The notes: generated from the letters alone by a model not told the origin. A stretch of 64,000 nucleotides of DNA from Cavia porcellus (GCF_034190915.1 NW_026947507.1:35675501-35739500), one strand, 5' to 3'. Counted from the first letter of the stretch, positions 1-11,081 are shown. Numbers and translations: made by a program.

Positions 1-34
1 CAGATGTCTATGCAGGGTTGGTTAGTTGGTTTTA

Positions 35-147
35 CAATCAGGGTTTCATTATGCAATTTGGGCCAGCTTTAAATTTACTATGGAGCCCAGACTGGCCTCA
101 AGCGCGTGGCAGTCCTGCAGACTTGCACCACCAGGTCTGGCTTATTT
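35..147 (-). repeat. Degenerate B1-like SINE (antisense)
   Basis: Reads as an antisense B1: GGGTTTCATTATGCAA is followed by the CCCAGACTGGCCTCAA block and a CACCACCAGG-type head. It is heavily diverged. Confidence 0.55.
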
Positions 148-419
148 GGGATTTATTTTAAATAAAGTAAGGAAAGAAGTTAACAGATTGTCCTTTCTGT
201 ATGAAGCAATCTTTGACCTGGCAGCAGGTGGGATTCTGAACTGGTAGCAACAGTTATAGTTAAGGAGTAACCCAAAAGTGTTTGAACCCTGGCAATCATA
301 AACCAAGATGCAAGGCTTGTTTCCATTAGGCTCTGGGTGTTTTGTTTTGTTTTGTTTTTCTGTGTCTGTGATTTGCTTATAGATTCTTTTCTCCCCAGTC
401 CCTGCTTTTGTGTGTGTGT

Positions 420-690
420 TTTTAAACTTTTGTTGGTACATTTCAGATACACACAATGATCACATTCATCATGGGGAATTTGGACCTGTACATGATATAT
501 CTTGATTCTTTTTCCCCTCTTCCTCTCCTTATTTACAAAGCCTTTGTTTCCATTTTTTCCCTTTTCTTTTTCTTTTGTCCCTACATTTTCCCCTCTGTCC
601 TCTCCCCTGTCCCTTGTTCCCCTTCCCATTTGAACATTTTCTTTCCATTTCCCAATACCTGTTAAACATTTTGGTCCTTATTTACATGTT
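420..690 (-). mobile_element. LINE-1 3'-end fragment (antisense 3' UTR)
   Basis: TTGGTACATTTCAGATACAC, CATGATATATCTTG and a long C/T-rich tract match in order the copies at 5840-6180 and 22010-22238. On the minus strand this is a purine-rich L1 3' UTR. The assignment to L1 rests on the 5.8-kb copy, where the same block adjoins ORF2-end sequence. Confidence 0.65.
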
Positions 691-749
691 TGTTTTCTCA
701 TACCATAGAAGCAATGCAGTTGCTTATGATCTTTCAAGAAAAAGTTTCC

Positions 750-1045
750 AAGCATGGTGGTGCATGCCTGTAATCTCAGCCGGAAGGTCACAGGTTCAAG
801 GCTAGCTAGGTCAACCTAGCAAGACCCCCAGCTCAAATAAAGTCTGCGAGGGGACTGGTGGCCTTGCTCAGGGTAGTTGCCTAGAGTGTCCAAGGCTATT
901 GGGTTGATCCCAGTACCAAACAAAAGACAAGTTTCCACTTGATACAGGGGTGCACACTTGAATCCTACCATTGAGGCTGAGACAGGAGGATACTACAAGC
1001 TACATGGTTCAAGAGCAGCTTAAACTACATAATGACACCAAAAAA
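750..1045 (+). repeat. SINE cluster: B1, ID-like, B1
   Basis: Three sense-oriented diverged SINE bodies lie in a row. A B1 head (GCATGGTGGTGCATGCCTGT) starts at about 752. An ID-like piece ending in GATCCCAGTACCAAAC ends at about 922. A second B1 (GAGGCTGAGACAGGAGGA) ends near 1045. Confidence 0.65.
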
Positions 1046-2084
1046 GTGAAGTTCTCACAGATAGAAAAGGTAACATGAGCTATCAGTGGGTTTCTCAGAG
1101 GAGACCCCTTTGATGAAGTAATTATGAGTGAAATCCTCTTTGGATCCCTGTCTTCCTGCACTGGGCTGACACTTTAAATACCTCCCCCTCTAAGGAGGAC
1201 ATGACACCAAACCAGTTCATTAGCGAATCGTGGGAGCAAGATGCCAAGCTTGTGGGTTTTAAGAAAAACAGTTCACTGAAGAAAGGGCGTGCTGGTTCTG
1301 CTAAAGTACAGACGTAGGTCTTTAATTAGAGATGCGAGGAAAGAGGGGAAGAAATCTGTTTGATCTTGAGGCTGTTCCCAGAGTGGGAGATTCTTTCAAG
1401 TGCGCTGTTGCCTGTAACTTCTTGAAGTTAACAAAACCCAAGCTTTTGAAGCTGTTTGCAGGTATCCCATGGACACAGCCCCGGGCAGAGATGCCCCATA
1501 ACTTAGAGGATGTGACGCCATGCAGTGCAGGGCCTTTGTCCCTTTTCTTGAAAGTGAGTGAACAGGAGAGAATTGGAATTTAGATTTTTCTTTCCCAGAA
1601 AAGCTGATTTTCAGAAAAATGAATTTTTCCATACAGATGTTTCAATTATATATTCTACCTGGAAGGGCAAGTAAACTCTAAACGGATTCCCAGCATCTTC
1701 ATTTGGCTTTTAAGTATATTCATTCCTATAAATTATTTTTGTAATTGCTCATATGCTTATCTCCAGGCTAACAAGTATGGATAAAGGTCTTGTCTAAGTA
1801 TTTATTGAATTTATTTTACCTACTGAAAATTTTAATTTGGGGCTAGGTGTGTCACTTAGTAGTAGAGCACCTGCTAAAAACCACACACACACCCCAAGCC
1901 CCAAAATCTAGCATGTACCCGTAAACTACTTCAAATGAGAAAATCCTTGGAAAAGTGTTTAAATGTGTTGACCATTGAACAAATCAAGATACACAAAGAC
2001 CAGTGCAAACTTTCCCCAGAGTTCTGGATCCTGCCATGTCTTCAGCAGAAAGAGCTCAGAATTTTGAGCTGAAAACAGTGGATC
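1046..2084. other. Intergenic, mostly unrecognised
   Basis: Apart from an ID-like SINE fragment at about 1843-1905 (GTAGTAGAGCACCTGC followed by an ACACAC run), nothing is recognised here. Short open frames at 1332-1632 on both strands have no recognisable product. Confidence 0.5.
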
Positions 2085-2255
2085 TGGGGATATAGCTCAG
2101 GAGTAGAGCATTTGACTGCAAAGCAGTGGACTTATGGTCAGGCACAGTGGTGCGCATCTGTAATCCAAGTACTTGGGAGGCTGAGGCAGGAGGATCACTA
2201 TGGTTCAAGGCCAGCCTGAGCTAATTACATAGTGAGACCCTTACTTATTATCTGT
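2085..2255 (+). repeat. ID-like plus B1 composite SINE
   Basis: A tRNA-like half (GGGGATATAGCTCAGGAGTA, with box-A character) abuts a B1 body at about 2138 (GGGAGGCTGAGGCAGGAGGA). The arrangement resembles rodent tRNA/7SL dimeric SINEs, but adjacent independent insertions are equally possible. Confidence 0.6.
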
Positions 2256-2308
2256 GATTTCTAATATGTTTCACCTGTCTACACTGCCATATCTTTATAA
2301 AGATTTCT

Positions 2309-2417
2309 TTTTTTTTTTTTTTTGTCTTCTTCCTTTTTATCGGTAATGGGGATCGAACTCATGACTGCCTGCTTGCAAGGCAGGTGCTTATGCCGCTGAG
2401 CTAAATCCTCAGCCCCT
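2309..2417 (-). repeat. ID-like SINE with 15-bp target duplication
   Basis: An antisense ID-like body (CTTGCAAGGCAGGTGCTTAT, then GAGCTAAATCCTCAGCCCC) has its poly-T tail on the left. TTTATAAAGATTTCT occurs directly at 2294-2308 and again at 2418-2432, a perfect target-site duplication. This marks a relatively recent insertion. Confidence 0.9.
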
Positions 2418-2531
2418 TTTATAAAGATTTCTAAGTTCACACTATCTATCTCTAAGTGTACTAATAACCAAACATGTGAGGAAGTGCTTTTGCAATTAAA
2501 ACTTTGTACTAGTAGTAATTAACATTTTGTT

Positions 2532-2700
2532 GCTGGGCATGGTGGCACACGCCTATAATCCCAGCACTCAGGAGCCTGAGACAGGAGAATCACTGAGAGT
2601 TTGAGGCCAGCCTGGATTACACAGAGAGCTCAAGGCCAGATATCACTATACAGTGAGATCTTGTCTCAAAAAACAAAACAAAACAAAACAAAAAAAACTG
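2532..2700 (+). repeat. B1 SINE with (AAAAC)n tail
   Basis: A near-complete B1 starts GCTGGGCATGGTGGCACACG and has both copies of the internal duplication (GAGGCCAGCCTGG, then AAGGCCAG). It ends in a run of about four AAAAC units. Confidence 0.85.
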
Positions 2701-3541
2701 TTGTTTGGATTCCTTTGAGGATCTGAAAAAATATTTCCCCACACCCCTGTGCACATGAATGTATACTCAAAAACCTTCATTTCATTTACTGGTGGGAGCA
2801 GACTGGGGAGAGGAGGAGCAATTTCTTGAAAATGCTGTATCTCAAGTTAAAAATGCCCAATCCAGACAAGAAAAAGCCAATATTCATTCACCCAGCAAAA
2901 TGATGAGTTCCTCTTTGGTGCCAGGCACAGTGTGTCATGGCGAGGGAAAAGAATGGGGGACAAAGGCCTCCTGTTTCAGAGCCCAGGCAAACAGAGACAA
3001 GTGTCCCAGGACAGTCCCCACAGAGCAAAGAGGAACTGGTGGACTGGTGGCCCTGAGCTGCAGGGATCAGAGAAGGGCCTGAGAGGACATCGTTGGAGTT
3101 GAGCCTCAGCTCTGCAAAGATCTAGAGGAATCATCAAGCTCAAGGACCAGCAGAGGCGAGAGCTCTGGGACAGATAGGAGCGCGGCGCGCTGAGGGCCGC
3201 GTGTGTGAGTCAGCTCAATGTGATAAACCGCACTGCTCCACGCGCGGGGGGGGGGGGGGGGAAGGGCTCGCAGCTCTCTGGAAAGGGGAGGCGTTTGACA
3301 GTTTTAAGCGAAGGGGACGACACGTCAGCTTTGTGCTTTAGAAAGACCTGCTATACCGAAAATGGACGGTAGGGGGAGCAAGTTGACAAGATACCGTACA
3401 ATATAGGCCGAAAAAGGCTCCTTGATTCTGTTCTTGGCCCAGGCATCCTAGTAAATAAATAGCAGGACTCCTTTCCGATGCGCCCTTACCTGTGGAATTC
3501 TAGAGAGCAGGTGTGACAGAGATATTAAGTCTATTCCAACA
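2701..3541. other. Intergenic segment with G16 tract and CpG-rich patch
   Basis: No gene is recognised. At 3180-3300 there is a short CpG-rich patch containing an AP-1-type TGAGTCA (about 3206-3212). A run of 16 G residues lies at 3246-3261. An open frame at 2759-3082 has no recognisable domain. Confidence 0.5.
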
Positions 3542-3655
3542 CAGGCATGGTGGCACATACTGTAATCCCAGCATTTGGGAGGCTGGGCAGGAGGATTGCC
3601 TTAGGTTAGAGGCCAGCCTGGACTACACAAGAAGACCCTGTCTCAAAAACAAAAC
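3542..3655 (+). repeat. B1 SINE
   Basis: GGCATGGTGGCACATACTGT through CCCTGTCTCAAAAAC is a full-orientation B1 with several substitutions. Confidence 0.8.
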
Positions 3656-3894
3656 TTCTATTCCAGACATATTATATTATCTAGTGAGTGCCACCGTTTT
3701 CCTGCTTTGTGGTGATGTAAACAACAGTAATAGGCTGTGGTGGCAGCCTGAGCCCCCACACTGAAATTACCCAATTCTCTCCTGGATGAACAAAGGACAC
3801 ACACTCTACCCAAAAAGTGGCCTGAATATCAACCTGTAAACATGTATTTACCAGGCAGCAGAACTCTCCCTCTCCAGTGCAAACTTTCCCCCAA

Positions 3895-4580
3895 CAGGAG
3901 GATCGCTGTGAGTTTGAGGCCATCCTGGCTTACATAATGAGTTCAAGTCCAGTCTGAATTACAGAGCGGGATCTTGTCTCAAAACAAACAAACAAACAAA
4001 TAAACAAATGAAATATAGTGTGTGTGTGTCCATACTAGGTAATTTAATCAAAACTAAAACTGGAAAAAAACTAAAGCTGGACATAGTCACACACACCTAT
4101 AATCCCAGCACCCCGAAGGCTGAGGCAGGAGAACAGTCATGAGTTCAAGGCCAATTTAGGCTACATAAGTCCAGCCTGAACTACATAGTGAGTTATGTCT
4201 CAAAAACAAAACCCTAAATACGCTTACAGGAGGCATGAATAAAATATAGTATGTGGTGACCATATATATGGTATGTTACTAATAAAAACATATGTAAGCC
4301 AGACATGGTAGTACACATCTGTAATCCCAGCACTCTGGCACGCTGAGGCAGAAAGATTCCAAGTTTGAGCTCAATCCAGGCAATTTAGTGAGATCTGGTT
4401 TTGGGGGGTTTTTTTTGTATCAAGAATTGAACTTGGGACCTTGTGCTTACCAGGCAGGCGCTTGTGCTGCTGAGCTATATCTCTGGCCCAAGACTCTGTC
4501 TTAAAATTAAAAAAAAAAAAAAAGAATTGAGGATGTAACTCAGTGTAAACATTCTGATTTTGATCCCCAGCACTATCCAA
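3895..4580 (+). repeat. SINE cluster with an ID-like SINE nested in a B1
   Basis: A 5'-truncated B1 (3895-4010, ending in repeated CAAA) is followed by a B1 at 4078-4212. Another B1 begins at 4296 and is interrupted at about 4400-4489 by an antisense ID-like SINE (CAGGCAGGCGCTTGTGC). The B1 3' part (GACTCTGTCTTAAAATTAAA) resumes at 4491. A short sense ID-like piece follows to 4580. Confidence 0.75.
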
Positions 4581-4654
4581 AAGATTTTTGTAGTACTACT
4601 TTTTATTTTAAACTGGAGAATATGCATGATGAAATACCTTTTGCTGTATGCCCC

Positions 4655-4835
4655 TCCTCACACCCCCACCCTGGGGACAGAATCCAGAGTCTTCCTGATG
4701 AGCTGCAACATAGCCCTTTATTTTTTGTTTTTAGACAGGGTCTCACTAAGATGCCATGTCTGGGTTCGAATTTATAATCCTCCTGCCTCAGCCTCCCAAA
4801 GTGCTGGGATAACACTTGCAGACAGCTATGCCCAG
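4655..4835 (-). repeat. Antisense ID-like fragment and monomeric B1-like SINE
   Basis: GGTCTCACTAAGATGCCATG through CCTCAGCCTCCCAAAGTGCT is an antisense B1 lacking the internal duplication. A degenerate antisense ID-like segment precedes it. Confidence 0.7.
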
Positions 4836-5221
4836 TTTAGAAATCCTTATTTTACTCTAGTTTAAAGACAGCTGTAGTTCCCTTGCTTGCACTTAACCCA
4901 GAAGCTTAATATTTAATGACTTCATATAAATAGAAACCAAAACCAGGTTACTTTTATGTAACAGTGGAAACAAGATTCCCTTAGCTTTTGTTAAATTAAA
5001 AGTGTTCATTATTTCTCAGGGGAGCTAGGTTGCCATTAATCAAGATATTTGAAGTGCTTGGGGAGTTTCACAGGGAATACACCAACTCTTATAGCCTTGT
5101 GCACTGGAAACCAGATCTTAAATAATTAGTAGAAAAGGCAGTTAAACATGAATCTGGGTAATTTTAATTATTTGTGTCAATTTTGACCAACATAGGAAAT
5201 TCATTTTGTTCTGCTATGATA

Positions 5222-5425
5222 TTAAGGATTGAATTCAGGACTTCTGCATGGAGCTACCTCCTTGGCCCCATTATATTGTACTGTACTGCGCTATACTGTA
5301 CCATACTGTATTGTGAGACTGGGTTCACTAAATTGCCCAGGATGGGTTCAAACTTGTGATCTCTCCTGCCTCAGCCTCCCAGAGTGCTGGGATTACAGAT
5401 AGGTACTACCGTGGCCATCTCATTC
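5222..5425 (-). repeat. ID-like fragment, TACTG-rich patch, monomeric B1
   Basis: An antisense ID-like piece (5222-5268) is followed by a degenerate (TACTG)n microsatellite at 5275-5312. An antisense 7SL-like monomer then ends in GTGCTGGGATTACAGATAGG. Confidence 0.7.
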
Positions 5426-5839
5426 TTTTTTTTAAAGATGGTGTATTGAAATTTAATAAAATAAAAAACTATGATATCAACATTTTGCCAATTTCGTAAA
5501 ACATGCTGCAAAGTGATTCTTTTCTTTCTATTCTTTGTTAGGACAATTTGCCAGTGAAGTCAGTGAAGTTTGTTTGTTTGGGACATTTTTAATTTGTGGG
5601 CTTAATTTCTTTATCAGATATAAGTATTTTTGAATTTTAAAATTTTTGTGTCAGTTTTTATGTCATATATTTTGAAGTGACTTTCTACTTCGAGATTTTA
5701 AAATTTATGAGCACTAGTTTTCCTTGATCTTTTTATTATTTTTAAAATGTAGATTCAATAGTGATGCACTTCTGTTTAATTTCTTAGATTATTTGTACCT
5801 TTTCTTTTTAACTTGTCTTTTTGGCATTGTTGGCTTTTT

Positions 5840-6560
5840 TCAATTGAAGACTTGTTTTAATTAGATCTTATTGGTACATTTTTGATATACATAATGATCA
5901 TATTCATCATAGAGAATTTGTACCTGTACATGATATAACTTGTTTCCCTTTTTTCCCCATTCTCCTACCCTTCTTCAACCCCTCTTCCCCTCTCCATTTA
6001 CAAAGCTTTGTTTCCATGTTTTCCATCTTTTCTCATTTATTTTTAGTTTTTCCTTCTTTCCTTTTCCCTTCTTCTTTGTGCCACTCTTCATTTGAATGTT
6101 TTTCTCCTATTTCACAATATCTATCATACAGTTTGTCCGTATTTACACTTTTGGTTTCTTACACCAGATAAATAACACCATATTCACACACGTCTCATTT
6201 ATTTCGCTTCAGAATGGTCTCAAGGTACATTTGTTTTCCTAGAAGTGTCTGGAGCTGATCCTTCAAGGCAGAGTAGTGCTCCACTGTATTAAAAAAAAAA
6301 CACACACACACACACATCTTTATCCATTCACCAGCTGATGGGCACCTGGGCTGTTTCCAAGGTTTGGCTATTATAAACTGTGCCACTATAAACATGGGTG
6401 TGCATATATTGCTGTGGTATGATGCTTTAAATTATTTTTGGGAAAATACCAGTAGGGGAATGGCTGGGTCAAAGTAACCTTTAGCCCTAGGCTTTTGATG
6501 ACTCTCCCCATTGATTTCCACAGTGGTTGCAACAGCCTACACTCTCACCAATAGCCTTAT
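5840..6560 (-). mobile_element. LINE-1 3' end (ORF2 tail and 3' UTR), antisense
   Basis: The right part (about 6180-6560) reads as antisense L1 ORF2-end sequence: TCTTTATCCATTCACCAGCT, then ATAAACATGGGTGTGCATAT, then TTGATTTCCACAGTGGTTGC. It is broken and non-coding. The left part (5840-6180) is the matching 3' UTR. This copy links the 3'-UTR type also seen at 420-690 and 22010-22238 to L1. A short CA run lies at 6299-6315. Confidence 0.85.
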
Positions 6561-6561
6561 T

Positions 6562-6938
6562 ATGGTTGATACCTTGTGTCAACTTGAGGGGTTTACAAGT
6601 TTAAGAGACTCAGCTGCAAGCCAGGACCTTACTTTTGTAAATATATTCATCCTGTGCAAGAGGGCACAGAGATTTTGTGAGTGCTACACCACTGTGGGGT
6701 GTGGGGTGTGGCCTGTGTACAGTATAAGGAGAAGAGGCTTGTTCCCCCACCCCGCCACTTTTGCTCTGCCTGTTGTCTTGAAGTGTTGCCCCAGTGCCAT
6801 GCCACCCTGCCTTGATGCCAGCTGATTATGGACCGAAACCTCCACAAACAGTGAGCTAAATAAACCTCTCCTTCCTTTGTTTTGGGTATTGGGTGTTTTG
6901 TCCCAGCAAGGAGAGAAAAGTAACCAAGACAAGCCTTT
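6562..6938 (+). mobile_element. MaLR-type solo LTR
   Basis: GTGAGCTAAATAAACCTCTC, TGTTTTGTCCCAGCAAGGAG and the terminal GTAACCAAGACA are the R/U5 end of a MaLR-type LTR. The start (GGTTGATACCTTGTGTCAAC) matches the antisense copy at 49565-49965. No internal retroviral sequence follows, so it is a solo LTR. The exact subfamily is not identified. Confidence 0.65.
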
Positions 6939-6964
6939 CTCCCCAGCTCTGTCAGCATTTGTTA

Positions 6965-7944
6965 TTGCCAAACCAAATTATTTTTAAAAGTTGTATGTCC
7001 TAATTGAATGCAGATGTCGTGTGCTCTGAGTGAATGATTTGGGATGACAGTGCACAGTGTGTATGTTGTTGCCCCATTGATGTGTTTTGAATTTTTTCTT
7101 TTCCTCTTTGAAATAAAATGCATTTGAAAAAAAAAATCGTGTGACTTTTTCTGTGCCTGTTGTGCAGTTCTTTGTCGAGAACACTAAAAATTTGGGAGGG
7201 AGCCCCACGGGACCTTCCACTTGGGAGCAGGCTGATCCTAGGCCGTGATTCCAGGCAGGACACAGCAGCACATGGTTTGGGTAGTACCAGGGCGGCAAGC
7301 CGAGCCCGGCATGCCCAACCCCCTCTCTTCTCCGCCTTGCTTTTGAGCCCTGTCCTGCCCAGCAGATGGCTCCTGTGCTGGCATTGTGCAGGGCCAGAGG
7401 CTGGAGAGGTGGGTTAAGACCAGACTGGGCAGCAGCTCTGAGGCCAGACTAAGGGCTCTAAACTGGGTCTCTAAGGCAGTGGCTTCCAGGGAGCAATGCG
7501 GAGCAGCATCCACAGTCAAGTTTGCGCTGAAAAGCTGTCCCAGAGTCAGGGTGAAGCCCGAAGGTGCAGAGACGAGGCAGATTCTGCAGCGTGGACTTGG
7601 TTACCGTCCAGCCTGATGCTCCACGGGCTGTGGAGACTCGACTCCTCAGGGGAGACCAGGGGCCTGTCCTTCCTTAAGAGTCACGTCCAAGTAACTGGAA
7701 AGCCCCTGACATCCTCCAAAGGGAGACTGGGGGAGCCAAGCGGGGTTGTGGGGGGCGGCTCCTGTTGGTCTCAGCCCACGCTGTCAAAACCTTGGGAGGA
7801 AAGCTGCAAAGTAGGCCATGGAGTTTCTGCCTCTTCCTGGGAAGCAAGCAGATTGTCAGAAGCGTGTGCACACATCAGTGCAAATCCTGCTAGGATGCAG
7901 ATTCTCTGCAGCTCTAGGTTGGGCCCCAACTTCTGTTATTATTA
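6965..7944. other. Intergenic, no recognised gene
   Basis: At 7112-7117 there is an AATAAA hexamer, followed after about 9 bases by a run of ten A residues (7127-7136), which looks like the end of a retrocopied 3' UTR on the + strand. From 7140 to 7900 the sequence is moderately GC-rich with overlapping open frames on both strands, including a 183-codon one at 7496-8047. None is recognisable, and the longest runs into a SINE. Confidence 0.4.
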
Positions 7945-8325
7945 TTTTGTCTTTTTGAGAAAGGATCTCGCTATGCGGTTCAGGCTGGCCTTGGGCTCAC
8001 CTTGTAGCCCAGGCTTGTCTCAAATTTGCAAAAACCAGCCTACCTGAGCCTCCTGAGTGCTGGATTACAGGAGTGCATCGCCACCCCCGGCTGAGCTGCT
8101 TATGTTGAGTTGCAATTATTAATACTTTTCCTGGTACCATGCATTGAATACAGGCCCTCCACCCTGAGGCCCATCCCTAGCCCTTAATTTTTTTTTTTTT
8201 TTTAATTTTGGGACAGGAACTGGCTAAATCGCTAAAATGCCCAAGCTGGGCTGTAATTTACCTTCTTCCTGCCTTAGTCTCCAGAGTGCTGGGACTATGG
8301 ATGTGTGTCACCACATCCAGTAGAA
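7945..8325 (-). repeat. Antisense SINEs: B1, ID-like fragment, monomeric B1
   Basis: A dimer-type B1 (7945-8092; TCAGGCTGGCCTTGGGCTCA, then TAGCCCAGGCTTGTCTC) is followed by an ID-like fragment (8130-8185). A second 7SL-like monomer (8196-8325) has a poly-T head. Confidence 0.75.
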
Positions 8326-8970
8326 TTCTACCTATATGAGGTTTACAATTTAAGGAGCAAGGAGGGCCAGTTTTCACCCTTGAGATGAGTCAGATTAAGA
8401 CTGCAGAGTCTTGCCCATGGTGCTGTATCACAAAATAACGAAACGAAAAACACTGGATTGGGGGCGGGAAAGGTATCATCACTTTGTCCAGCTGGGCAGG
8501 AAGCACCAAGGGCTGAGGGGAAGCTGAGCTCCTTTCACTCAGGTGGGGCCCAGGCAGGCCCGGGACCTGACGCCTCCCTCTTGGTTGGATGCAGAGGGGA
8601 ACTGAGGGGCTCGGGGTGGAGCGCAGCACTAAGCGCCCCCAGCCCCGCACCGGGTTGGCACCGGGAGGGACGAGCAGATCCTCCTCACTGCGCTAGTCGG
8701 CAAAAGCGACGTTAAACCGCGGTCCCCAGGTTCGCGCGTGGTGCTGGCCAGGGTGAAGGGGAGGAGTGCGCGGGGACCGACAGCGCCCCCAGGGAGAGGA
8801 GGGAAGCTTGAGCCGCAGGCAGAGCCGGCTGTGAAGTGGGAGTCTGCAGCAGAGACCGCGAGCCGGGCGCGCGCGTGCACGGTCTGAGGCTGCCGGGGAG
8901 CCTCGAACGGAGCGCGGGGGTGCGCGGAGGGCACCGGGAAGTTGTGAGCCTGACGCGGGGTCTCGCCCGG

Positions 8971-9249
8971 GGCTGTGGGGTTGAGCGCGGCGCGAGGGGT
9001 GGGGCTGCTGAGGAGCCCTGAGGGCGGCGCGGGGGCGCGCACGTGGCTGTGGACGCGGCGCTAGGGGCGGGGCCGCTGAGGAGCCAGGGGCGCAGGGCGG
9101 GGGCGCGCATGGGGCTGTGGACGCGGCGCTAGGGGCGGGACGGCTGAGGCGCCTCAGGCGCGGCGCGGGGGCGCGCAAGGGATGTGGGCGCGGCGCGAGG
9201 GGTGGGGTCTCTGAGGGGCCGTGAGCGCGGCGCGGGGCGCGCACGAGGG
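8971..9249 (+). repeat. GC-rich promoter minisatellite (about 68-74 bp units)
   Basis: Four tandem units start at 8971, 9045, 9113 and 9181. Each reads G-G-C-T-G-T-G-G (GATGTGGG in the last), then a GCGGCGC(G/T)AGGGG core, a (C/T)TGAGG segment and a GGGGCGCGCA end. The middle two are nearly the same length (68 bp) and most alike. The array lies 250-530 bp upstream of the start codon. Confidence 0.85.
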
Positions 9250-9504
9250 CGCGGGCTGGGACCTGCGGCGGTCGCCTAGTTGCCGCCCTCAGTGGCCGTC
9301 GCCGTCGCTCTCGACGCCGAGGTCCCGGGCTAGCCGCGGGCGCTCGCTCCTGTGAGTGGCGTCCAAGGCCGATCCTCCTGGCGGTGTGGTGACAACGCCG
9401 GGCTGACGGCCAAGGGCAGCTGAGGCGGCGGCACAGGAAAGCGGCGACCAGGCGGAGGCGTACGTGCGGCGGAGTCCCGGAGCCGGGAGGAGGCCGAGGG
9501 GACC

Positions 9505-9553
9505 ATGTCCGGCAGGCGCTTCCCGTTCTCCACCACGGACCGCGTCATCAAAG
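9505..9553 (+). CDS. PPP3CC: PPP3CC exon 1 (coding part), calcineurin A gamma
   Basis: Encodes the first 16 residues and the first base of codon 17: MSGRRFPFSTTDRVIK. Calcineurin A gamma is the catalytic subunit of the Ca2+/calmodulin-dependent Ser/Thr phosphatase 2B, which works with regulatory calcineurin B in the cytosol and is prominent in testis and brain. The MSGRRF start is typical of the gamma isoform; the alpha and beta isoforms have different N termini. STTDRV(I/V)K is shared by the family. The start codon context is GACCATGT. The exon ends AAAG|GTGCTG, a usable donor leaving phase 1, which fits exon 2 exactly. It lies in the CpG island and the 5' UTR is upstream. Confidence 0.95.
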
Positions 9554-10721
9554 GTGCTGAGCGGGCCGGGCCTGCCTCGGCCTCCCGCGGGAAAGGGCCT
9601 GGGGCGACGGCGGGGGCCGGGAGGGGAGCGGCGAGAGATGGAACCGGGCAGCGCCCACCCGGGGCGGGATCCGGCGGGGCTGGAGAGGCGGGGGCGGCCG
9701 ACTCTGGGGCAGCCCTCGGGGCTCCCTTTCCGTGGCCCCAGGGCCAGTAGCAGCTGGATCCCCGAGGTTGTCTTGCTTCTAGAGTGCCACTCCCAGAGCG
9801 CCCCCCCCCGTCTTTCTTATTTATTTATTTGTTTATTTATGGGAAGGAAACGGTTTTTTCTTTTTGGGCTTCTCCTACCTGGGAAGTCATCTGTGGTGCA
9901 TGGACAGGTGTTGACTGGACTCTTCTAAGTCTTTTTTAAATGTAGACTCCTATTTTTCTTGACACGCCCTTAACTCCATTTTTGGTTCTTACACCAGGTG
10001 TCTTCTGGTCCTCTTTCGCTGTCATTGCAAGTCACTGCTTTTAAAATCTTACTGTGGCTGCACAAATAAGTCCATTTATTTATGATGTTTGTGAGATCTC
10101 TTGACATGATGTTGCTTTTTTTATTTTCCTTTTGGCTATAGCTGGAAAATGTTCTCTGATTCATGTATCTACCTGAGTGAGATTTTTGTTATTACTGTTA
10201 TAAGAACAAAACTTAAAATGCTTTCTAAGTTTTGTAGATTTTTGTTGTTGATGTTGTTTCTGCCCTTAACGAGACCTGTCAAACAAAACCACTAATTCTT
10301 GTGCTTCTTTTGTCCAAATGGAAGAAGTAAGCCTAACCTTTCTTTAAGTCCTAACACATGGCTTAAAAGCACACAGTGAAAAGCAGTGTAAAAGGGGAAT
10401 ATACATAGATGAGTTTCATTGGTGGCCTCTTGATGAACTGGTTAGCATTATGCTGGGGAAAATAAAATACTGTGCTTTTTTTCTCCTTTCATTTTGATAT
10501 TGGAAGAAGAAAGGAAACTAAGATTGGTGACAATAATATATTTTTTTAAACAAGGAAAGTTTAAAATGTTCAAAAGGCAGAACAATATGGGTATCATAAA
10601 TATTAATTACACTATTTGATACTTAGTAAATATAATGATATTTTTGAGACTTACCTGTTCAACATTTGTGTGGTGTCATTTAAGGATTTTAAGTAGAAAG
10701 CTGATATAACTGACACTTGCC

Positions 10722-10746
10722 TTTTATTTTATTTTATTTTATTTTT
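10722..10746. repeat. (TTTTA)n microsatellite
   Basis: About five TTTTA/ATTTT units lie inside AT-rich intron 1. Confidence 0.8.
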
Positions 10747-11081
10747 GACACTTGTCTGTTAATAGTTATTTTGACTGTTTTAAGTCTTTACAGCATCTAA
10801 AGCACCAGGAATATATAGTCCTCTCTTAGTACTCAGAATATACTCTACATAATCCTTCTGGATGAATCAAGGTCATCATTGTATACAGTAAGTTCTGTAC
10901 TGTGCCATTAGTACAGCCTGTGCATCCGCTATGTAGGGTGTTGGCAGTTTCCTCTCATGCTAAGATGACTCCTCTCTGCTGTACTAGTTAAGTGTTAATA
11001 TTATAGACACCTAAGTTAGGTAGAACTATTATAGGCAGTTAGGGCTTGGAGTCAGTGAAGAAGATTAGATTATATTACAAC

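Larger units (their letters stand above)
8550..9760 (+). promoter_or_regulatory. PPP3CC: CpG island promoter of PPP3CC
   Basis: CpG dinucleotides become very dense from about 8600 to 9730, in contrast to the AT-rich flanks, and the island contains the start codon at 9505. A consensus GC box, GGGGCGGGGC, lies at 9064-9073, with related G-rich boxes in neighbouring repeat units. No TATA box is seen, which fits a dispersed-start, Sp1-driven promoter. The transcription start cannot be placed from sequence alone but probably lies between about 9250 and 9500. Long open frames on both strands here are by-products of GC-rich codons. Confidence 0.85.

Noticed and set aside
2085..2135. tRNA genes at the many GGGGATTTAGCTCAG sequences
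   Set aside because: These are SINE heads: they have A tails, target duplications and no complete cloverleaf with acceptor pairing.
7496..8047. 183-codon + frame upstream of the gene
   Set aside because: The C-terminal third is antisense B1 sequence, and the remainder shows no recognisable domain, splice pattern or promoter.
8629..9244. Overlapping antisense open frames of 132-183 codons in the CpG island
   Set aside because: They arise from stop-poor GC-rich repeats, are Ala/Pro/Arg-rich, and overlap in several frames. No domain or codon signature supports a protein.
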